DNA of 64,000 nucleotides, taken from NCBI GenBank assembly GCA_028274465.1, contig CM051457.1:50624362-50688361 (forward strand). The letters run 5' to 3'. The DNA comes from Plantago ovata. Taxonomy: Eukaryota; Streptophyta; Magnoliopsida; Lamiales; Plantaginaceae. The notes beneath the pieces are model-generated. The model was not told the origin of the DNA. It worked only from the letters and a program-made list of their open reading frames with translations, and searched no databases. Position numbers and translations under genes: made by a program. Shown here one piece after another: positions 59,340 through 64,000 of this stretch (the first letter of the stretch is position 1; each line of letters begins with the position of its first letter).

Positions 59340-60997
59340 AACTCCCCAAACCAAACCTTTGCTTGTCCTCAAGCAACAAACTATCCTAAATGCAACACAA
59401 AAGGAGTCTCATGCCAAGTAAAGTGAACTAATCTATTGGATCTACCAAATGCTTATGAACAAAACCAAATGAGCATGACATGCAAATAGGTTGAAGTATG
59501 CCTCGATTGCGAATATACACATTCTCAAGTGCACTTGGTTAAACAAAGGAGTCTCTCGTAACATCTTCTACCTGGACCTGGTCAGTGACGACACAATGAT
59601 GCATTTTATCATACTACAATTACCCCGTGCCTATGAAACCGAGGGCTTACTTCTGTTCACCAAGTGAGACTTTTCCTCAAGAGAGGGCGAACCAATACTG
59701 GCTCTCATCAAACGAAGGAGGGTTCCCTTAGAAAGATAACACTCCCCTATTCTACCCAGACTCTCAAGAATGAGCCTCTTTCAACCACTTCTTGAATAGC
59801 AAGACGAGGGTGGTCAAGAACAGGCCTTGGACAAAGGCGACACGAAACGAAAGATAGAATTTACAACTCGATAACTTCAAAAACAAATATTTACATGACA
59901 CTTGACACTTTACTAGACTGCTTTTGGCTTGCAACGACCCTTCTTTTGCTTTTGGGTCTTATTCTTTATTTTCTTTCTTCTCTTTTTTTTATATTTTCTT
60001 TTCTCTTTTTTTTTTCTCTTTTTCTTCTTTTCTTTTTCTCTTTTTTTTCTTTTATAAAGGGGCAAGCAGCAGTACTAAGTGTCAAAAACACCTCCCCAAA
60101 CCTATTCGAAAGAATAGGTTTGAACACAAAGACGAAAAAGAAAGAGAAAATACTCTTTTACAAAGACACCTCCCCAAACCTATTCGAAAGAATAGGTTGG
60201 GACACAAAACAGAAAGAAAAAGAAAAAGGAAACTTTACAACGACTCAAAGACGAAAGACAAGATCAACGAAGCAATCCCCTCCCCAAACCTATTCGGTAG
60301 AATAGGTTTAATACAAGGAATCGCACACCTCACACTACCTCCTTCCTAGGCATTTGGCAATCTCTTATCGAGGTGAAGAACTTGTCGCGTCTTACGTACA
60401 TAATTACACGGGTTACAACCATAGACTCTAACATGCATCATTTCATAAGGCCATCGTGAACCGCAGCAGAAGAAACACCACTCAAGGTGATGTCGAGACT
60501 ACTAAGCTTAACTAGTGCACATGCGAATGTGACAAACCAAGCGAGACAAGCCTCAAACTACTTGCAAAGTGATGCAACATATGATCAATGGTCATAAACA
60601 CTTAGTCTACTCAATAAAAAAGTTCAAGAGACTTGGCAATAAACTCCACACACAACAACGTGTAACAACTAATCTAGGGATGATATGCATGCAAAAATTT
60701 GAAAAAAAACACAACAAATCACATGCACTTGAGTAAAATCAGGCATGTACGAACCACACAAGCATATAGTACTGAAAATCCAATACCCCCTCCCCAAACC
60801 TAAACTTTTGCTCGTCCTCGAGCAAAGAAAAGTTGAAAGAAAAGGAAAAATTGGATTGAAAGTACGCTTCCCTGAGATAAAGGTTCATGTCCAATCTCCT
60901 ATATATGAGTAGTACCTGAAAGGACTCAAGAAACAAGTGAGAACGGGTGCGCAAAGGTGAGAAGAATGGAAAAACGAGGAAAATCTGGGTACAGGGT
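59340..60997 (-). other. Element F 3' untranslated region
   Basis: No gene. Polypurine tract with the GCTTG-AGGA-CAAGC hairpin at 59340-59381, T-rich tract 59935-60060, and three AACCTATTC/GAATAGGTT hairpins each next to a TTTGGGGAG block (60099-60120, 60177-60198, 60287-60309). A second polypurine-tract-like unit with its own hairpin lies at about 60785-60835. Confidence 0.8.
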
Positions 60998-61111
60998 CCA
61001 AGCGGAGCGCTTGGGATGCTCCAGGTGCTCCGCTTGAATTTCCAGGAAGTTGCTAAACTTCCTGGAATTTGAAGCGGACCGCTTGGCCCTTCCAGGCGCT
61101 TCGCTTGGCCT
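60998..61111. repeat. Third inverted-repeat cassette of element F, 3' of second ORF
   Basis: CCAAGCGGAGCGCTTGG, a 12-bp perfect hairpin TTCCAGGAAGTT/AACTTCCTGGAA (61040-61067) and further AAGCG-N3-CGCTT units. The main family has no cassette at this place. Confidence 0.82.
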
Positions 61112-61364
61112 CGTTTCCAGATTTGCAATGTTTTTCCTCTCTTAGTCACCTAAGGCACCAAGACAAAACTAGACTAAACTAATCACGACAAAAGGCACAC
61201 AGTCCACAACTACAAAAGCAAATAAAGAGTACAAGAGTCAAAAGTCATAGCATCATACAACCAAATCGAAATGAAAAGAGTTTCAACCAACAATAGTAAA
61301 CGAGCCAAAATAACGATAATATACAAATACTACCGATAAATGTGGCCCCTGTCGGCTGGTGTCT

Positions 61365-62674
61365 CTAGGAGTAGGGGTCGTAGGGGGTGTTAGGAAAGTC
61401 ACTCCCACTACCACCGGTCTGATCATGGAAAGGGTACCCCGGAATTCGGCGAGCTAAGGCATCATAGCGGTTCATCGTCTCCTCCTGGTGGGCTCTCCAA
61501 CGCCTAGTGTCCTCTGCTCGAGCGGCCTCCCAACGCTGATCTACACGCCCCTGGTAATCATCCCAATGCTGCTCCTCCATCACACGAAAGTCCTCCCACC
61601 TATTGACTTCGCGCTCCTCAAATCCCGAAATTGGGTCGACTGAGCCTCCAACATGGTGGTTTGGAAGCTACCAAACTGATCGACCAAGATCTGGTTGAAC
61701 CCCGAGAAGTCGAAGCTTCCTTGTCCGGCCGTAGGCGGAGGTGGAGGAGGTGTCACATGGCGCGTAACCCTCGGTTGTATGGGTTCTCCTTGCTGAGCGC
61801 ACCAAGTCCCGTACATCTCATTGTACGTATCAATGTTGATGGACTTCTTCAGCTTCTTGTCCAGCACGAGGTCGGGAACTCCGGTCTCCTTGCACATGGC
61901 CGTGATCAAGTTACCAAAGGCAAGCTTCCGGTTGGCATTACGGTGGCGCTTGAATTCCTCGAAGATGACGATGCCGGGAGTGAGAGGCAAATCATGCAAG
62001 AGAGCATGGACTAGGACATCGTAATAGGACTGAACCTCGGAATCATGTGTGCTAGGGATCAGATTGGCTTGAACGAACTTCAACATCATCCTTACCTCGA
62101 AGGTGAGATCGTTGTGGCGCAAAATCCGGTGTGGCTCATCAGGCAATTCATAATCGTCCACGGTAATGCCATTCAGTACCTCCATGGGGTAGTGATCAGA
62201 CTCCCTGTCGTAGACATAGAGCTGCGCGGGATCAAATCTCTCGTAGATTGCAGGCCGGCGGTTTGGATCTCGCGTCAGTGGCCTATCCAATCGCATGATG
62301 AAGCTAGTGATGCTCAAAGGAGTAAACTCGACCCCAACACCGCGGACGGGAACCTCACCGGTCCGTTCATTGTAGTCCGTGAAGGCAATGTAGAAATCCT
62401 CCACTACCGCTTGGTCCCAATTTGGCATGACCTCGCCATAGTACTTCCAGCCTCGCTCAGTAATGAGCTTGTTGAGCTCTCTGGCACCATCCAACTGGCT
62501 CTCACTAGCCGTGAAGAGAATGCTCCTCTCCGAAATGTACGTGTGCTTGTGGGCATGGAAACTCGCTTCGAATTGCCTTGTCCTCCCCGATTGGCGATGC
62601 TCGCCGGGTGTGGCCGTTTGTTGGGCACTCGAGGTCCCTTCTCCCCTTGATCTCTTGGATCTTCTTGATGCCAT
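61365..62674 (-). pseudogene. Second ORF of element F (plant transposon protein-like)
   Basis: ATG at 62674 (MASRRSKRSRGEGTSSAQQ), five bases after a likely acceptor. A basic start is followed by GWKYYGEVMPNWDQAVVEDFYIAFTDYNERTGEVPVRGVGVEFTPLSITSFI, VMLK-type FEVRMMLKFVQANLIPSTHDSEVQSYYDVLVHALLHDLPLTPGIVIFEEFKRHRNANRKLAFGNLITAMC, a polyproline stretch and a charged helical tail (HWDDYQGRVDQRWEAARAEDTRRW). It aligns in order with the D protein and clearly belongs to the same family. The CHH-free sequence gives no nuclease signature that I can see. Function unknown. About one break. Confidence 0.85.
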
Positions 62675-62679
62675 TGTAC

Positions 62680-63306
62680 CTAGAAAAAATCTTATTAGAT
62701 AACTTCAAGAGACAATGAGACTTAGACTCTTATACTACTACCAAACAATCTACTTCTACTCTAAGACAAGTATACGTTCTTCGTTTAAAACAAGTCATAA
62801 CGCAACAAGTCGACTCTTAGACTCCAAAACTCACTCAAGTAATCTCATGGTGAGTTTGAAGGCTTTCTAAAGTTCATATGAAAAAATCGAGAAGCTTTAA
62901 CACTTCGTTACGATAAATCCATACGAATCTAAACCAAGCAAACAAACTCTCCAATTAAATTACCCAACCAATCCAACACATTCTCATGCAAACAAAACAT
63001 CACCATAATCATAATCATAACTCAAATTCAAGGCTAACAATCATCAAACAATAACATAGCAAAAATTCGAATCATAACATAACTCAAATTCAAGGCTAAC
63101 AATCATCAAACAATTACATAGCAAAAAATTCGAGCACTAGAGTTCATCATAAATCAAGAGGAGCAAAATTCGAATTTAGACATCACATCTAGTAAGAAAC
63201 ATGCTCAATAATCATTATCAAACTCTAATTCACCAATGCATAACACAATTGAAGCTAATTAAGATGAAATCCCAAATTAAAGAAAGTTAGGGTTCATGAG
63301 AGGTAC
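62680..63306 (-). other. Putative 5'-UTR intron of element F
   Basis: Donor AATCAAAG|GTACCT at 63306 followed by CTCATGAACCCTAACTTTC; acceptor TTTTTTCTAG| at 62680 with TCTAATAAG upstream; 627 nt. The donor context CATGAACCCTAA is shared with the main family although the rest of the intron is not. Confidence 0.6.
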
Positions 63307-63487
63307 CTTTGATTCCTTGTTATGGATGCTTCAAACGTGAAATTTGATCGGTTTAGATGATAGAGGGGGTGATGGGCTTTGTAAAATGCACAAGATTGCA
63401 AGAATTGGTGGAGAATTGAGAGAGATTGAGATTTTTGGGGTGCAAAAATCGGCAATGGAGGAAAAAAACGAAGTGGGGAGGCTTTGA

Positions 63488-63722
63488 ATCTCAAGTGCCC
63501 CGCTTAGCTTCCTTAAGGAAAGCCAAGCGAAGCGCTTGGCAAGCGGTCCGCTTGGGAACTCCCAAGCGCTCCGCTTGGATTTCCAGTAGGAATTTTCATT
63601 TCTACTGGAAATTCAAGCGGACCGCTTGGGGTTGCCAAGCGCTTCGCTTGGATTTCCAGTAAGAATGGGATTCTTACTGGAAATCCAAGCGGACCGCTTG
63701 GGCTTTCCAAGCGGTTCGCTTG
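63488..63722. repeat. Internal inverted-repeat cassette, element F
   Basis: At least six AAGCG-N3-CGCTT units, plus a perfect hairpin with arms 63645-63666 and 63670-63691 (22 bp each, 3-nt loop). It begins about 182 bp upstream of the donor at 63306. Confidence 0.88.
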
Positions 63723-64000
63723 GGACCTGAAGCTCCCAAATCCATTTTTTTTCAACTTTTGCTAAATTTTCACCCCAAAAAACTTGTCTAAACAACGAAA
63801 CAAAACTTTAAACGTGCTTCTAATCTACATGCAATTACCTACAACCTCGGGTTGCCTCCCGAGAAGCGCCTTTGTTTAAAAGTCGTTGGCTCGACTCATC
63901 TTAGCTCATGCGGGATCAATTTTGCATCGGGTACTAGGCTTCCCCGTCCAAGTGCTCTTCAAAGCTTTAAGTCCCTACACATCTTGACGAACATAAAGAG

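Larger units (their letters stand above)
57935..64000 (-). mobile_element. Element F: related Gypsy family, 3' part (runs off window)
   Basis: 3' LTR 57935-59339 (TGATGATGTCG...ATACGTTCATCA), polypurine tract, 3' region, second ORF 61365-62674, intron 62680-63306, leader with a large cassette 63488-63722. The GGGAGGCAACCCG block (about 63848-63861) follows, and the C-terminal end of gag-protease is probably just entering at the right edge. Same order as the main Athila-like family, but sequence similarity is limited to short conserved blocks and the second ORF. Expected duplication CGCCC (57930-57934). Confidence 0.88.

Noticed and set aside
14340-60060. Lysine-rich and phenylalanine-rich reading frames in the T-rich tracts
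   Set aside because: Both strands are open because of extreme base composition. The tracts are a conserved non-coding part of the elements.
63900-64000. Gag-protease end of element F
   Set aside because: Position after the GGGAGGCAACCCG block and the TACTAGGCTTCCCC-like similarity suggest it, but too few codons are visible to annotate a coding region.

Overview
This is plant nuclear repeat DNA, most likely pericentromeric or other heterochromatin of a flowering plant, probably a eudicot. I see no host gene. Essentially every base belongs to LTR retrotransposons inserted into one another. The grounds are Ty1/Copia polyproteins with a tRNA-iMet primer site, Athila-type Ty3/Gypsy elements with a tRNA-Asp primer site, a Cassandra TRIM carrying a 5S-rRNA-like sequence, and clean 5-bp target-site duplications. 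The species cannot be named from sequence alone.

Layout. 1-1750 is the 3' part of a long LTR (TGTAACACCC type) that cuts into a plus-strand Copia fragment (1751-2678). A minus-strand Copia of the same family (2679-11772) sits inside that fragment and itself holds a solo Athila LTR (7062-8341). Its right LTR is cut after 26 bp by minus-strand Athila-like element G (11773-17675), which holds a Cassandra TRIM (13541-14334). G is cut in gag by plus-strand element A (17676-21603), the only Athila-like copy that reaches reverse transcriptase. A is cut by minus-strand C (21604-42983). C contains minus-strand D (24091-38877), and D contains plus-strand E (28138-34535). C is cut in gag by plus-strand B (42984-57934). 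B carries a 2.58-kb solo LTR in its own LTR (44096-46675) and the whole minus-strand element H (49062-57477) in its gag. It is finally cut by F (57935-64000), a related but distinct family that runs off the window. Elements G, A, C, B and F are all open to the right, so their missing halves should lie beyond base 64000 in mirror order.

How the parts work together. G, C, D, H and B form one non-autonomous Athila-like family: LTR, tRNA-Asp primer site, gag-protease, a leader exon, a likely intron, a second ORF resembling the 'putative plant transposon protein' domain, a long purine/pyrimidine tract, a polypurine tract and an LTR. The four copies that show the whole middle region (G, C, D, H), and the part of B that is visible, have no reverse transcriptase, RNase H or integrase. 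E is a further reduced gag-protease copy. A shares their LTR and primer site but has a different gag and continues into pol, so it is the natural candidate helper. The most striking pattern is a cassette of short inverted repeats with core GCG-N3-CGC. It occurs in the LTR near the TATA box and again 160-230 bp upstream of a putative splice donor that precedes the second ORF. The Athila-like family uses arms GGGGCG/CGCCCC, while family F uses CCAAGCG/CGCTTGG at the corresponding places.
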